From NCBI RefSeq assembly GCF_002979775.1, contig NZ_PCPR01000006.1:124001-188000 (forward strand): a stretch of DNA of 64,000 nt, read 5' to 3'. Of the stretch, positions 44,163 to 53,416 are shown piece after piece. The notes beneath the pieces were generated by a model. The model did no database searches, had not been told where the DNA came from, and worked only from the letters and a program-made list of their open reading frames with translations. Source of the DNA: Arthrobacter sp. MYb23 (lineage in GTDB: Bacteria; Actinomycetota; Actinomycetes; Actinomycetales; Micrococcaceae). The stretch's first letter is position 1. Each line of letters begins with the position of its first letter. The position numbers and the translations under genes were made by a program.

Positions 44163-45193
44163 AGCGACTTCTGGAATTCCTTGATGGGCATGTTCAGCTC
44201 CACCAGGAGGTTGAGGTCGGCGTTGGCGGGTCGGCCCAGGGTGGTGAGGTAGTTGCCCACAATCACGGCGTTGATTCCCCCGAGGAGGCCTTCGCGGGTA
44301 CCGAGGTCGCCGAGGGTCAGTTCACGGCCGCCGGCGTACCGGAGGACGGTGCGCGGCATGGCGAGCCGGAACGCGGCGATGGCGCGGAGGGCGTCCTTGC
44401 CGTCCATGATTCCTTGGTTTTCCAAGGGCGTGCCAGGGCGGGGGTTGAGGAAGTTCAGCGGGACCTCGTGCGGTTCCAGGGAAGCGAGTTGGGCGGCCAG
44501 TTCTGCCCGCTGCGCCAGCGATTCGCCCATTCCGATCAGGGCACCACAGCACAGTTCCATGCCGGCGGCCTTGACCATGGCGCAGGTTTCCAGGCGCTCT
44601 TCGTAACTGTGGGTGGTCACTACCTCGGGGAAGTAGCTGCGCGCCGTTTCCAGGTTGTGGTTGTACCGGTGCACGCCCCACTCGGCCAGCTGGTCCACTT
44701 GGCGCTGCGTGAGCATGCCGAGCGAACAGGCGATGTTGATGTCCACTTCCTCATTGATGCGGTCGATCGCGAACTTGATCTGGTTCATGAGCTTGATGTC
44801 GGGCCCGCGCACGGCTGCGACGATGCAGAACTCCGTGGCTCCGGTGGCAGCAGTTTCCTTGGCCGCTTTGACGAGTTCGGGGATGTCCAGCCAGACGCCG
44901 CGGACGGGCGAGTCGAACAGTCCGGACTGGCTGCAGAAATGGCAGTCTTCGGGGCAGCCGCCGGTCTTGATGGAGATGATGCCTTCCACCTCCACGTCCT
45001 CACCGCAGTGCTCAAGGCGGACTTCATGAGCCAGCTGCAGTGCCGCGGGGATGGCGTCGTCGGGGAGCTCCAGGATGTCGATAAGTTGTGCCTCATTCAG
45101 GCCCTCCCCGCGTCCGAGGACTTGCTCACGGGCGGTGTCAAGGATGGCGTAGGTAGTGGTTTCCCGGGTTAGCCGGGGTGCTTGGGTGCTCAT
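44159..45193 (-). CDS. bioB: biotin synthase
   Basis: 344 residues, a radical-SAM enzyme. The 4Fe-4S Cys triad is [12 protein letters not shown] (C80, C84, C87); further BioB landmarks are [36 protein letters not shown] and YAGGREL. It inserts sulfur into dethiobiotin. The ATG at 45193 gives the normal length and conserved N-terminus; the open frame to 45481 is an extension into the intergenic region. bioA, bioD and bioF are not in the window. The divergent NCS1 permease gene starts 195 bases away. Confidence 0.96.
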   Translation of the reverse strand: MSTQAPRLTRETTTYAILDTAREQVLGRGEGLNEAQLIDILELPDDAIPAALQLAHEVRLEHCGEDVEVEGIISIKTGGCPEDCHFCSQSGLFDSPVRGVWLDIPELVKAAKETAATGATEFCIVAAVRGPDIKLMNQIKFAIDRINEEVDINIACSLGMLTQRQVDQLAEWGVHRYNHNLETARSYFPEVVTTHSYEERLETCAMVKAAGMELCCGALIGMGESLAQRAELAAQLASLEPHEVPLNFLNPRPGTPLENQGIMDGKDALRAIAAFRLAMPRTVLRYAGGRELTLGDLGTREGLLGGINAVIVGNYLTTLGRPANADLNLLVELNMPIKEFQKSL

Positions 45194-45388
45194 GTCCTTG
45201 ACGGTATCGGTGCAGGTGGAGGTCGATTTTGTGGGGTGCGCACAAACCGTGGAGCTGGATTTTGGTGCTGGCCGCGCGGGGCAGCTGATACAGAAGTTAC
45301 AGCTGTGAAACATGGACGTGACGGAATTGACGCGTCGCGTTACTAGCGTCAAGGGCGAGGCACCCTCCCCGGACGAAAGCGACCACGA

Positions 45389-47116
45389 ATGAGTGACGAC
45401 AAGACGAGTACCGCAACCTTGGAGCCGACGACGGCGGTTGGAACCGCCGTCGGAACCGCCGGCTCTGTTCCAGCGGCGCAAGGCAACGCAGATGCAATGA
45501 GTGCCGCCAAGGAGAGCCTGGAGGATTACACCCTCAGGTTCGCCCCGCGTTCCTACCGGAAGTGGAGCGCCGGTGTCGTGGCAACGAGTGCCCTGGGCGG
45601 CATCGCCTACCTGGCAGACTTCTCCATCGGCGCGAACATCGGCATCGCGTACGGAACGGTGAATGCGATTTTTGGCATCATCGTGGCAGCCGTCATCATC
45701 TTCGCCACGGGCTTCCCCTTGGCCTACTACGCAGCCCGCTACAACATTGATCTGGACCTGATCACGCGTGGCTCAGGATTCGGCTACTACGGCTCAGTGG
45801 TCACCAACATCATCTTTGCCACTTTCACGTTCATCTTCTTCGCCCTCGAAGGCTCCATCATGGCTCAGGGGCTGCAGCTGGGTCTGGGCATTCCGCAGTG
45901 GATCGGCTACGCGGTGTCCACCATCATCATCATTCCGCTGGTGATCTACGGAATGAAGACGCTGGCCACGTTGCAGGTGTGGACAACGCCGCTGTGGCTG
46001 CTGCTCATGGTGGTTCCGGTGGGATACCTGCTCCTGTCCCACCCGGAGAGCATTGATGCCTTCTTCGCTTTCACCGGCGCGTCCGGAGAAGGTGGCCCCA
46101 ACCTGGCCTCCGTCATGCTGGCTGCGGGCGTCTGCCTGTCGCTGATGGCGCAGATCGCCGAGCAGATCGACTACCTCCGCTTCATGCCGCCCAAGACCGC
46201 CGAAAACAAGGGTGCCTGGTGGCGGGCAGTGATCCTCGCCGGGCCAGGCTGGGTCATCTTTGGGGCCATCAAGCAGATCATTGGCCTGTTCATCGCGATC
46301 TACCTCATCGCCAAGCTGGACCCCGCAGCTGCTGTCCACGCCAACGAGCCTGTCCACCAGTTCCTGGGTGTCTACGAAGAGATGATGCCCGCGTGGCTGG
46401 CCATGACCCTGGCGGTGGTGCTGGTGGTCATTTCGCAGATCAAGATCAACGTCACCAACGCGTACTCCGGCTCGCTGGCTTGGACCAACTCCTTCACCCG
46501 CATCACCAAGACTTACCCGGGTCGCATGGTGTTTGTGGTGGTCAACCTGGTGATCGCGCTGATCCTCATGGAGTCCAACATGTTCGAGTTCCTGAACACC
46601 ATCCTTGGCTTCTACGCCAACTGCGCCATGGCATGGGTTGTTACGGTGGCCTCGGACATTGCCATCAACAAGTACCTGCTGAAGATCTCGCCGAAGGTTC
46701 CTGAGTTCCGGCGCGGGATGCTCTACGCCGTGAACCCGGTGGGCTTCGTGTCCATGCTGGTCTCTGCAGGGGTTTCCATCGCGGTGTTCTTCGGAGCGTT
46801 TGGTGCATCCGTCCAGCCGTTCTCACCCATTTTCGCGGTGGGCCTGGCCCTGGTGCTGCCGCCCGTGTTGGCCTTGGCCACCAAGGGCCGCTATTACCTC
46901 CGCCGTACCGACGACGGCATTGACCTGCCCATGTTCGACGCCGACGGCAACCCCAGCGACGCCAAGCTCCTCTGCCACGTCACCGGACTCGAGTTCGAAC
47001 GCCCGGACATGCTCCGCTCCGGTCAGGACGGGCCCGACGGCGAACCCCGGTTCATCTCGTCCCTCGCCTTGTCCACGGACAAGTCGGGCGAGCTGGTGCT
47101 CCCGGCGCAGAAGTAA
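45389..47116 (+). CDS. NCS1-type purine-cytosine permease family transporter
   Basis: 575 residues with about 12 predicted membrane helices and a long hydrophilic C-terminus (about 505-575, [20 protein letters not shown]). NCS1 features: [20 protein letters not shown] in the first helices, [31 protein letters not shown]. The family carries nucleobases, allantoin or vitamins such as pyridoxine and thiamine precursors. The substrate here is open; the divergent position next to bioB is suggestive only. The 195-base intergenic region shows no recognised riboswitch. Confidence 0.88.
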   Translation: MSDDKTSTATLEPTTAVGTAVGTAGSVPAAQGNADAMSAAKESLEDYTLRFAPRSYRKWSAGVVATSALGGIAYLADFSIGANIGIAYGTVNAIFGIIVAAVIIFATGFPLAYYAARYNIDLDLITRGSGFGYYGSVVTNIIFATFTFIFFALEGSIMAQGLQLGLGIPQWIGYAVSTIIIIPLVIYGMKTLATLQVWTTPLWLLLMVVPVGYLLLSHPESIDAFFAFTGASGEGGPNLASVMLAAGVCLSLMAQIAEQIDYLRFMPPKTAENKGAWWRAVILAGPGWVIFGAIKQIIGLFIAIYLIAKLDPAAAVHANEPVHQFLGVYEEMMPAWLAMTLAVVLVVISQIKINVTNAYSGSLAWTNSFTRITKTYPGRMVFVVVNLVIALILMESNMFEFLNTILGFYANCAMAWVVTVASDIAINKYLLKISPKVPEFRRGMLYAVNPVGFVSMLVSAGVSIAVFFGAFGASVQPFSPIFAVGLALVLPPVLALATKGRYYLRRTDDGIDLPMFDADGNPSDAKLLCHVTGLEFERPDMLRSGQDGPDGEPRFISSLALSTDKSGELVLPAQK

Positions 47117-47129
47117 CCACCCCTGCGGC

Positions 47130-47194
47130 CCAACTGAGTCGCAGATCAGGTCGTTCTGAGAGCTCACAACGACCTCATCTGCTACCTACTTGGG
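47130..47194. repeat. 65-bp palindromic repeat, family A, copy 2
   Basis: Same length and ends as copy 1 at 33203-33267 (CCAACTG... and CTGCTACCTACTTGGG). Eleven differences were counted; two pairs of them keep base pairing (positions 22/43 and 16/49 of the element). It lies 14 bases after the NCS1 permease stop and before a separate terminator. Confidence 0.85.
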
Positions 47195-47201
47195 TTACGC
47201 A

Positions 47202-47236
47202 AACGCCCCGGCTTCCATATTCGGAGCCGGGGCGTT
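47202..47236. terminator. bidirectional terminator between NCS1 permease and CsbD genes
   Basis: AACGCCCCGGCT (47202-47213) pairs with AGCCGGGGCGTT (47225-47236). The plus strand continues into GTGTGTTTTGTT. It separates two convergent genes. Confidence 0.75.
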
Positions 47237-47270
47237 GTGCTGTGTGTTTTGTTCTGTGTTGCGGTGGGGC

Positions 47271-47456
47271 TTACTTGTCGAAGGCGTCCTTCGCGGCGTC
47301 CTTGACGTTCTCGCCAGCCTGCTTGGTCTTGGCAGCCGCTTGATCAGCGACGCCTTCTGCCTGCAGTTTCTCGTTATTGGTGGCGTCTCCCAAGGCTTCC
47401 TTCGCCTTGCCGGTGACTTCCTGGGCCTTGTTGCTGATCTTGTCTCCGAGTCCCAT
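47271..47456 (-). CDS. CsbD family stress protein
   Basis: 61 residues, hydrophilic and helical. CsbD pattern: MGLGDKISNKAQEVTGKAKE then GDATNNEKLQAEGVADQ and a Lys/Ala-rich end. In Bacillus CsbD belongs to the general-stress regulon; its molecular role is unknown. AAGGAG before the ATG at 47456 decides the start over an in-frame ATG 11 codons upstream. Confidence 0.92.
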   Translation of the reverse strand: MGLGDKISNKAQEVTGKAKEALGDATNNEKLQAEGVADQAAAKTKQAGENVKDAAKDAFDK

Positions 47457-47580
47457 GCGATCTCCTTCGATGTAATCCAACACTGACAATTGCTAGGCTA
47501 ACGAGCAATTCTGGGTACTTCCTGAACGCCTCGCGTCCTTACCTTGGGAGTTGTCTTTCCGGTCCCTTGACTGGGCCTGA

Positions 47581-48756
47581 CTACGGCTTGAGGACCACCT
47601 TGATGCAGCCGTCCTGCTTCTTCTGGAACTTCTCATAAAGAGCCGGTGCCTCATCAAGGGAGCCGGTGTGGGTGACCAGGTGCATAACTCCCAGCGGATC
47701 GGCGTCGTCCTCTACCAAGGGGAGCAGCTGGTCAGTCCAGCTGCGCACATTGCACTGCCCCATCCGGAGCTGGATTTGTTTGTCGAACATGGTCATGAGG
47801 GGCATGGGATCGGCCTGGCCGCCGTACACACCGCTCAGGGAGATGGTCCCGCCGCGTCGCACCAGAGCCACGGCCGTGTGCAGAGCGGCGAGCCGGTCAA
47901 CGCTCATGGTTTCCATGGCCACCTGGGCAGGCTTGTCAGGGAGCAGTGACACCGCCCTGTGCAGGAAGGATGCAACCGGAGAGCCATGGGCTTCCATGCC
48001 TACCGCATCCACCACGGAGTCGGGGCCGCGTCCGAGTGTCTGCTCACGGATCTGCTCGGCCACATGGGAGCTGTAATCCATGGTCTCCACGCCGTGCTCT
48101 TCGGCCATTGCCCTCCGCTCGGGGACTGGATCCACGCCAATCACCCGGAAACCCTTGTGGACGCCTATCCTGGCAGCGAACTGGCCAACGGGTCCGAGCC
48201 CCAGCACGGCCAGCGTGCCACCGTCCGGAACATTCGCGTACTCCACTGCCTGCCACGCCGTGGGCAGGATGTCGGAGAGGAACAAATAGCGCTCGTCCGG
48301 GGCGTCCGAATTGACTTTTACGGGGCCGTAATCCGCGAAGGGAACCCGCAGATACTGAGCCTGACCGCCGGGAACGGACCCATAAAGTTCGGAGTAGCCG
48401 AAGAGTGCGGCCCCTGACCCTTTTGCTGTCACTTGAGTGGTTTCGCATTGCGACTGAAGGCCTTGGTTGCACATGTAGCAATGACCGCAGGAGATGTTGA
48501 ACGGCACCACCACGCGGTCGCCCTTTTTGAGTCGATGGACTTCGGAGCCCACTTCCTCCACGATTCCCATGGGTTCGTGACCAATCACATCGCCCTTGTG
48601 CATGTAGGGGCCCAGGACTTCATAGAGGTGGAGGTCTGAGCCGCAGATGGCTGTGGAGGTGATCCGGACTATCGCATCCGTGGGTTCCTGGATGGAGGGA
48701 TCGGGGACGTCTTCGACGCTGAGTGAGCGCCGGCCTTGCCATGTCACTGCTTTCAC
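47581..48756 (-). CDS. zinc-dependent alcohol dehydrogenase family protein
   Basis: 391 residues, MDR fold. Catalytic zinc ligands in STAICGSDLHLYE and GHEPMGIVEEVG; the structural-zinc lobe is FNISCGHCYMCNQGLQSQC. The NAD-binding motif is LAVLGLGPVGQFAARIG. It resembles glutathione-independent formaldehyde dehydrogenase-like enzymes of actinobacteria. The GTG at 48756 with AGGGAGC upstream is chosen; the frame continues to 48912 without such a site. It stands alone, downstream of a 466-base intergenic region. Confidence 0.92.
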   Translation of the reverse strand: MKAVTWQGRRSLSVEDVPDPSIQEPTDAIVRITSTAICGSDLHLYEVLGPYMHKGDVIGHEPMGIVEEVGSEVHRLKKGDRVVVPFNISCGHCYMCNQGLQSQCETTQVTAKGSGAALFGYSELYGSVPGGQAQYLRVPFADYGPVKVNSDAPDERYLFLSDILPTAWQAVEYANVPDGGTLAVLGLGPVGQFAARIGVHKGFRVIGVDPVPERRAMAEEHGVETMDYSSHVAEQIREQTLGRGPDSVVDAVGMEAHGSPVASFLHRAVSLLPDKPAQVAMETMSVDRLAALHTAVALVRRGGTISLSGVYGGQADPMPLMTMFDKQIQLRMGQCNVRSWTDQLLPLVEDDADPLGVMHLVTHTGSLDEAPALYEKFQKKQDGCIKVVLKP

Positions 48757-49222
48757 GATTGATGCTCCCTGCGTTTCGGCTGGGTGGGTCCCTCGCTGCT
48801 GGAGACCTTCCCAGCGAAGCAGAGATGGCATCTGCGCACAAGGCCGCCAGGCCCTAACGCCGCCGGTGGAGAAATGTGCGAGGCAGTACCCCGAAGCCAT
48901 TGGGCGCTGCAAGTAATAAGCATCCTGATTACTGGTGTTAAGATGGTGGAGGGAGAGAGTTTTCGGGCAGAGCTGACCGAGGAGTGATCGCGTTGTCCAT
49001 CATGAAGAATCCGCTTGTTCCTGGATGTTTACCTGATGACCCGCGTCATCCAGTGCAGGAGCGGCTTCCGGATGGAGCTGCCCGTCTGAGAATCCGCAAA
49101 CGTTTTGGAACGTCCTGATCGGGGTACCCGTCAGGTGGGCAGATCTCAGCTTTTTCAGGTACCCAGCCAACGTGGGCCACGAGCGGCGCCCACAAAAGCC
49201 GCTCATTAGGAAGGTAACGCAC
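48757..49222. other. 466-base intergenic region with a possible 41-codon ORF and a SigB-like promoter
   Basis: A short plus-strand frame (TTG 48993, or GTG 48984, to TGA 49118) follows GAGGAG and encodes about 41 residues (MSIMKNPLVPGCLPDD...). It has no known relative that I recognise and may be chance. GTTT at 49102-49105 and GGGTA at 49122-49126, 16 bases apart, fit the actinobacterial SigB/SigF-type promoter and could drive the membrane protein gene at 49223. Nothing else was recognised. Confidence 0.3.
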
Positions 49223-49774
49223 ATGGATACAGGAACACTGGTACTGATCATCGTGCTGGCCGTCGTCGTCATTGCCGTCGTGATCGTTGCAGTCGTCGTA
49301 GGGCGCCGCAAAAAGGCCGAAGTCAACCGCCACCGGGCCGAGGAGCTGCGGGAGAAGGCGGCCGAAGAAGCCATCGGCGCGCACCAAGCAAAAGCCGAGT
49401 CCGCGCAGGCCGAGGCCGCCGCCCTCCAGGCCGAGGTCGAAGCCAACCGGCTCCGGAAAGAAGCGGAACAACACGCGCACAAAGCCGGAGAAGCTCACGA
49501 GCGCGTCGAGGAACATCTCCGTCATGCCGACAAACTGGACCCGAATTCGAACCCGGACCGGTCGCATGACGGAGGCCGTGTGCATGACGCCGACCGCTCA
49601 CATGACGGTGGCCGCATGCACCACGCCGATCACTCCGGTGACGCTGCGCGCTCGCGTGACGCTGACCGCGATCGCTCCAATCTTGCCGAGGGTGAGCGGC
49701 TGACCCGTGACCGCAGTGGCCGCGACGGCTCAACCAGCGACGGCTCAACCCGTGAGGGCGACAGGAACCCATAG
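49223..49774 (+). CDS. single-pass membrane protein with coiled coil and His/Asp/Arg-rich repeats
   Basis: 183 residues: an N-terminal membrane helix (LVLIIVLAVVVIAVVIVAVVV), a long charged coiled coil (about 30-105) rich in Ala/Glu/Lys, and a low-complexity tail with DRSHDGGRVHDADRSHDGGR and similar units. AAGGT lies before the ATG at 49223. No family function was recognised; the topology resembles stress-related or cell-envelope linker proteins. A possible SigB-type promoter lies upstream. A SIS-domain gene follows after 23 bases. Confidence 0.75.
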   Translation: MDTGTLVLIIVLAVVVIAVVIVAVVVGRRKKAEVNRHRAEELREKAAEEAIGAHQAKAESAQAEAAALQAEVEANRLRKEAEQHAHKAGEAHERVEEHLRHADKLDPNSNPDRSHDGGRVHDADRSHDGGRMHHADHSGDAARSRDADRDRSNLAEGERLTRDRSGRDGSTSDGSTREGDRNP

Positions 49775-49797
49775 TTTCAGCGGACGGAGGTAGGGAA

Positions 49798-50418
49798 GTG
49801 AGTATCGTAGTGAGGCGAACGGGTCAGACGGTGCGTTCCACTGGATCGAAGCCGAATCGGCATGCAGTAGATGTGGTTTTGGGGCACTTGGGCGAGATCG
49901 GCCCTGCCGTGGCGGCCCTGCGCCGGGAGTCTTCGAGACTGGCCGAATGGGGCGAAGAGCTGGCGCGTGTCAGGCTGCGCGGGGGTTGCGTCTTCGCCGC
50001 AGGCAGCGACGGATCTTCGCACGAAGCGCAGAGGTTCACGACAGAATTGAACGCGCACGATCCTGTTGAGGGGTCTGGGTTCAAAGCCATCTCGATCACT
50101 AAAGGCGCCGCCGGCTCCAACGGCACCGGAAGTATGGGCGCTCAGATATCCACCCAGGTACGCCGGGGTGACATCGTGGTCCTGCTCGCTGCCAAGGGCA
50201 TCACCGAGGAACTCCGTGACGCTGCCGCCGCCGCAAAATCAAAGGGTGCGCGTGTTTGGGCGCTGACGGGCAAGGAGTCCAAGGACCTCGCGCAGTCGGT
50301 GAACGAGTCAATATGCATCGACACAGATCCTCCTCACGCAGAGGAAGCCCACCTTGTGGCGGTATTGGCCTTGTGCGAGTGCTTCGAAGACGCCCTGAAG
50401 CACATCAAGCCGGAGTAG
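49798..50418 (+). CDS. SIS-domain protein (phosphosugar-binding)
   Basis: 206 residues with a SIS domain of the GmhA/phosphoheptose-isomerase type: GGCVFAAGSDGSSHEAQRF, GAQISTQVRRGDIVVLLAAKG, GARVWALTGKESKDLAQSVN and a C-terminal HLVAVLALCECFEDAL. The catalytic Glu/His set of GmhA is only partly visible, so isomerase activity is uncertain. The GTG start follows GGAGG. It lies 23 bases after the coiled-coil membrane protein gene. Confidence 0.85.
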   Translation: MSIVVRRTGQTVRSTGSKPNRHAVDVVLGHLGEIGPAVAALRRESSRLAEWGEELARVRLRGGCVFAAGSDGSSHEAQRFTTELNAHDPVEGSGFKAISITKGAAGSNGTGSMGAQISTQVRRGDIVVLLAAKGITEELRDAAAAAKSKGARVWALTGKESKDLAQSVNESICIDTDPPHAEEAHLVAVLALCECFEDALKHIKPE

Positions 50419-50485
50419 GTGTCTCAATACCCGGAATTGGGCGTTGATGGCGGCGCTCAACTAGCCGCGCCCGCAAGATGCATGC

Positions 50486-51193
50486 GTGGCTTTCCCAGCT
50501 TCATTGGTGCCGTGTGTCACTGTGTTCTTCGTGAAGAACACTGTTATCGCCTACTTCGCTATCTTGGCGCTCTGCGGACTTGTCACTTTGAGCGTGCTGG
50601 GAGCTTCCCTGCTTCAGAAAGGCGACCCTAGAGGAACCTTGGTCCTCAGCATTGTGGTGGCTGGGTTGCTGGTGACCTTTATCTACGGGGCCGTCATTGA
50701 TCGCAAGGCGAAGGCGCAACGTGCAGAGGTGGCCAGAGCACCCGCATTCAGGACCACCACATCAACGAGTTCCGCAGAATACGCGTATTCGCCCGCGATC
50801 GTTTGGTCTGCAATTCGGCCCGCAGAAGCCGCTATCGCGTTGGACGGGGACGTCGCACACGCGTTCACTGTGCCGGCCATTCCGGACGGGCCGGGTGAGC
50901 GGCAGTGCTTCTTCGGCTGGAATGGCAGCATCGCGATGCTGGAAGTCCTAGAGGAAGTGCCCGAGCGCCTCGCCGTGACTCAATCTCTGTTCCCGCCTGG
51001 AGACGTTTCCACCAGAATGGTGTACCGGCTTGAGTCGACCCCGGTCGGTTGCAGGCTGACAATTGACACCACCATGGAGACGCCGGACCATCTGACTCCC
51101 GATCAGGTGGCTATGCAGGGTTTCAGCGACTCTTTTCTGAGCGACCTCGAACCCCTGCTGCAGGAGCGAACCCTGGAGAAATCCCGCGAATAG
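50486..51193 (+). CDS. membrane-anchored hypothetical protein
   Basis: Up to 235 residues. Two N-terminal membrane helices (VIAYFAILALCGLVTLSVLG and TLVLSIVVAGLLVTFIYGAV) are followed by a soluble alpha/beta domain of about 150 residues whose pattern (IVWSAIRPAEAAIAL, RMVYRLESTPVGCRLTIDTTM) recalls SRPBCC-type ligand-binding folds; this is a weak resemblance. The start is uncertain: GTG 50486, 50504, 50519 or 50528 are all possible and none has a clear ribosome site. Confidence 0.65.
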   Translation: MAFPASLVPCVTVFFVKNTVIAYFAILALCGLVTLSVLGASLLQKGDPRGTLVLSIVVAGLLVTFIYGAVIDRKAKAQRAEVARAPAFRTTTSTSSAEYAYSPAIVWSAIRPAEAAIALDGDVAHAFTVPAIPDGPGERQCFFGWNGSIAMLEVLEEVPERLAVTQSLFPPGDVSTRMVYRLESTPVGCRLTIDTTMETPDHLTPDQVAMQGFSDSFLSDLEPLLQERTLEKSRE

Positions 51194-51284
51194 CAGTCTG
51201 TGTGATGTCCGCCTCCTCCGGAATAGTTGCAGACGCCATGCAGTTGCTCAAGATGAACCTGATTCATTCTGAAAGGAACTGCGC

Positions 51285-52355
51285 ATGCTGTTTTCCCCTC
51301 TGGCCCTCGGCGAGCTTGAACTTTCCAACCGACTGGTGATGGCACCACTGACGCGCCTCCGCGCAGGACAGAACGGCGTGCCGGGTTCATTGATCGCTGA
51401 GCATTACCAGCAGCGGGCTTCCCTTGGGCTGATCGTCAGTGAAGGGACGTACCCGACGCCGGCAGGCCAGTCGTATCCGGGGCAGCCCGGCCTTGTCACG
51501 GAGGAGCAAATCGCAGGATGGAAGAACGTCACCGACGCTGTTCACGCTGAGGGTGGCCGCATCTTCGCGCAGATCATGCACGGCGGCCGCGTTTCGCACG
51601 CCGACATCACCAACGGCCACGAAATTGTGGGCCCCAGCGCCGTAGCCATCGACGGTGAGGTTCGCACTCCCAACGGCAAACAGCCCTACCCGGTGCCGCG
51701 CGAACTCCGCACCGACGAACTTCCGGGAGTTATCCAGGAGCTCGTCACCGCCTCCAAGAACGCGATCGAGGCAGGGTTCGACGGCGTTGAACTCCACTCC
51801 GCCAACGGTTACCTTCTGCACGAATTCCTTGCGCCGAACTCGAACGTTCGTACGGACAGCTACGGCGGCTCGCCGGAGAACCGCGCCCGCTTCGTGATCG
51901 AGACCGTCAACGCCGTGGTCGAAGCACTCGGTGCCAACCGCGTAGGTATCCGCATTTCCCCCGAGCACAACGTGCAGGGAATCGCTGAAACCGACGCTGC
52001 CGACGTCCGCGCCACCTACGAAGTGTTGGTGGACACTATCGCTCCGCTGAACCTGGCCTACTTGAGCGTCCTCCACCACGACCCCAAGAGCGCCCTGGTT
52101 CAGGACCTCCGCGTGCGCTTCAACGGCACGTTCCTTGTGAACACCGGCTTCAGCGAGATCACCACCCGCGATGAAGCCTTTGCCATCATCGAAGACGGAC
52201 TCGCAGACGCCGTGGTGGTGGGTCGCCCCGCCATCGCCAATCCTGATCTCGCCCGTCGCTGGCGCGATAGCCTGCCGCTCAACGAGCCGGACGCGTCCAC
52301 GTTCTACGCCGACGGTGCCGAGGGTTACACCGACTACCCGTTCTACGCCAACTAA
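51285..52355 (+). CDS. nemA: alkene reductase, old yellow enzyme family
   Basis: 356 residues, FMN-binding TIM barrel. Landmarks: NRLVMAPLTRLRA, GLIVSEGTYPTPAGQSYP, IMHGGRVSHAD, FDGVELHSANGYLLHEFL with the conserved His-Asn pair, and YGGSPENRARFVIETV, ending in VVVGRPAIANPDLARRW. It reduces activated C=C bonds with NAD(P)H. AAAGGAA precedes the ATG. It is a single gene closed by a strong terminator. Confidence 0.93.
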   Translation: MLFSPLALGELELSNRLVMAPLTRLRAGQNGVPGSLIAEHYQQRASLGLIVSEGTYPTPAGQSYPGQPGLVTEEQIAGWKNVTDAVHAEGGRIFAQIMHGGRVSHADITNGHEIVGPSAVAIDGEVRTPNGKQPYPVPRELRTDELPGVIQELVTASKNAIEAGFDGVELHSANGYLLHEFLAPNSNVRTDSYGGSPENRARFVIETVNAVVEALGANRVGIRISPEHNVQGIAETDAADVRATYEVLVDTIAPLNLAYLSVLHHDPKSALVQDLRVRFNGTFLVNTGFSEITTRDEAFAIIEDGLADAVVVGRPAIANPDLARRWRDSLPLNEPDASTFYADGAEGYTDYPFYAN

Positions 52356-52393
52356 GCGCCTGAGGCGCAAGTAGCGCTCAGCACTTCAGCAAC

Positions 52394-52438
52394 ACCACGA
52401 CGTCGGCACTCACCCTGGGTGCCGACGTCGTGGTTTAA
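52394..52438 (+). terminator. intrinsic terminator after the alkene reductase gene
   Basis: CCACGACGTCGGCA (52395-52408) pairs perfectly with TGCCGACGTCGTGG (52420-52433), followed by TTTAA. Confidence 0.85.
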
Positions 52439-52491
52439 CGTGACGCGGAGCGGATTGTGACAGGGGCGCTTACCCGGCCAGCTGCCGCCGT

Positions 52492-52501
52492 TCCTATAGG
52501 A
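52492..52501 (+). promoter_or_regulatory. GntR operator TCCTATAGGA at the gntR promoter
   Basis: A perfect 10-bp palindrome identical to the one at 53472-53481. TAGGAT (52497-52502) overlaps it and fits a -10 whose start point would fall at or next to the ATG at 52510, suggesting a leaderless, autorepressed mRNA. No good -35 was found. Confidence 0.65.
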
Positions 52502-52509
52502 TTTGTGCC

Positions 52510-53208
52510 ATGCCTGCTCCTTCCCCGTCCGCTGCCCGCGCTGGCTTTCCCGTCAGCCGCCAAGTGCTGGCCGACCACGTCTACGAAGCCCTCCTTGAAT
52601 GGCTCATGGATGGTCGGCTGGAGCCCGGGGCCGCAGTGAGCATTGACGGGATGGCGCGGGAACTCGACGTTTCACCGACTCCTGTCCGGGAGGCACTGGC
52701 CCGTTTGGAGCACACTGGAATGGTGCGGCGCGTGGCATTGAAGGGCTACCGCGTGGCTCCGGTTTTCACGCGGGAAGACTTCGCTGAGCTCATGGAAGCC
52801 CGCCTTTCCATTGAGCCTGTCAACGCCCGGCTTGCCTGCACGCGGATGACGCCCGAAGGCCTGGACTCGCTGAAACAAGCCGTGGAGGACCTGAAAACTG
52901 CTCCCAGGGGCGGTTCGTTTGCTGAGTACCGTAGTTACCTCGAAGCAGATGAACGCTTCCATCAACTCATTGCTGCGCAGGCTAATAACCAATTCCTGCT
53001 CGCGGCCTACAACACCTTGGGTGGCCAGATTCAACGCTTCCGGTTGTTTGGGGGAGTGGGCATTACCGACGCTGAGCAGGCGATCGCGGAGCATCAGGCG
53101 GTCCTGGATGCCATGACCACCGGAGATCCGGAGAAGGCTGCGGCCATGATGGTGGATCACGTGGAGAAGGTGCGAGGCCGCGCGATGGCGGACGCACCGG
53201 AGGAGTAG
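52510..53208 (+). CDS. GntR-family (FCD) transcriptional regulator
   Basis: 232 residues. N-terminal winged HTH (LEPGAAVSIDGMARELDVS, PTPVREALARLEHTGMV) and a C-terminal all-helical FCD ligand domain with likely metal/ligand residues in EADERFHQLIAAQANN and AIAEHQAVLDAM. The operator TCCTATAGGA at its own promoter and at the promoter of the downstream sugar-kinase operon implies that it represses both until a pathway intermediate binds. It is co-oriented with the operon and separated from it by 301 bases. Confidence 0.93.
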   Translation: MPAPSPSAARAGFPVSRQVLADHVYEALLEWLMDGRLEPGAAVSIDGMARELDVSPTPVREALARLEHTGMVRRVALKGYRVAPVFTREDFAELMEARLSIEPVNARLACTRMTPEGLDSLKQAVEDLKTAPRGGSFAEYRSYLEADERFHQLIAAQANNQFLLAAYNTLGGQIQRFRLFGGVGITDAEQAIAEHQAVLDAMTTGDPEKAAAMMVDHVEKVRGRAMADAPEE

Positions 53209-53416
53209 GCCCGCGCACCATCCGCCGTCGGGGCTGCGCACCCGTATCCACCTTTCGCACCCGTTTTCGCTTCCCGCACCCGTACGGCGTTGGTGTCGCA
53301 CCCTTTTGCGCGGAATGCGCCAGAGGTTATCGGGGCGATCGGCGGATAGGGGTGCGCCCCAGCGCAGGACTGCCGCAGCACCCTCCCGTGACGCTCTTCA
53401 CGCCTAAATGTAAGAC
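53209..53416. other. intergenic stretch with four spaced GCACCC motifs
   Basis: GCACCC occurs at 53238, 53257, 53276 and 53298, at steps of 19, 19 and 22 bases, and an inverted GGGTGC lies near 53350. There is no open frame with a ribosome site and no terminator hairpin. It may be an array of protein-binding sites or a decayed repeat. Confidence 0.35.

Noticed and set aside
45194..45388. Riboswitch between bioB and the NCS1 permease
   Set aside because: No TPP, cobalamin or purine riboswitch core sequence could be recognised.
45194..45481. 96-residue N-terminal extension of bioB
   Set aside because: It is unlike biotin synthases and would overlap the divergent permease gene.
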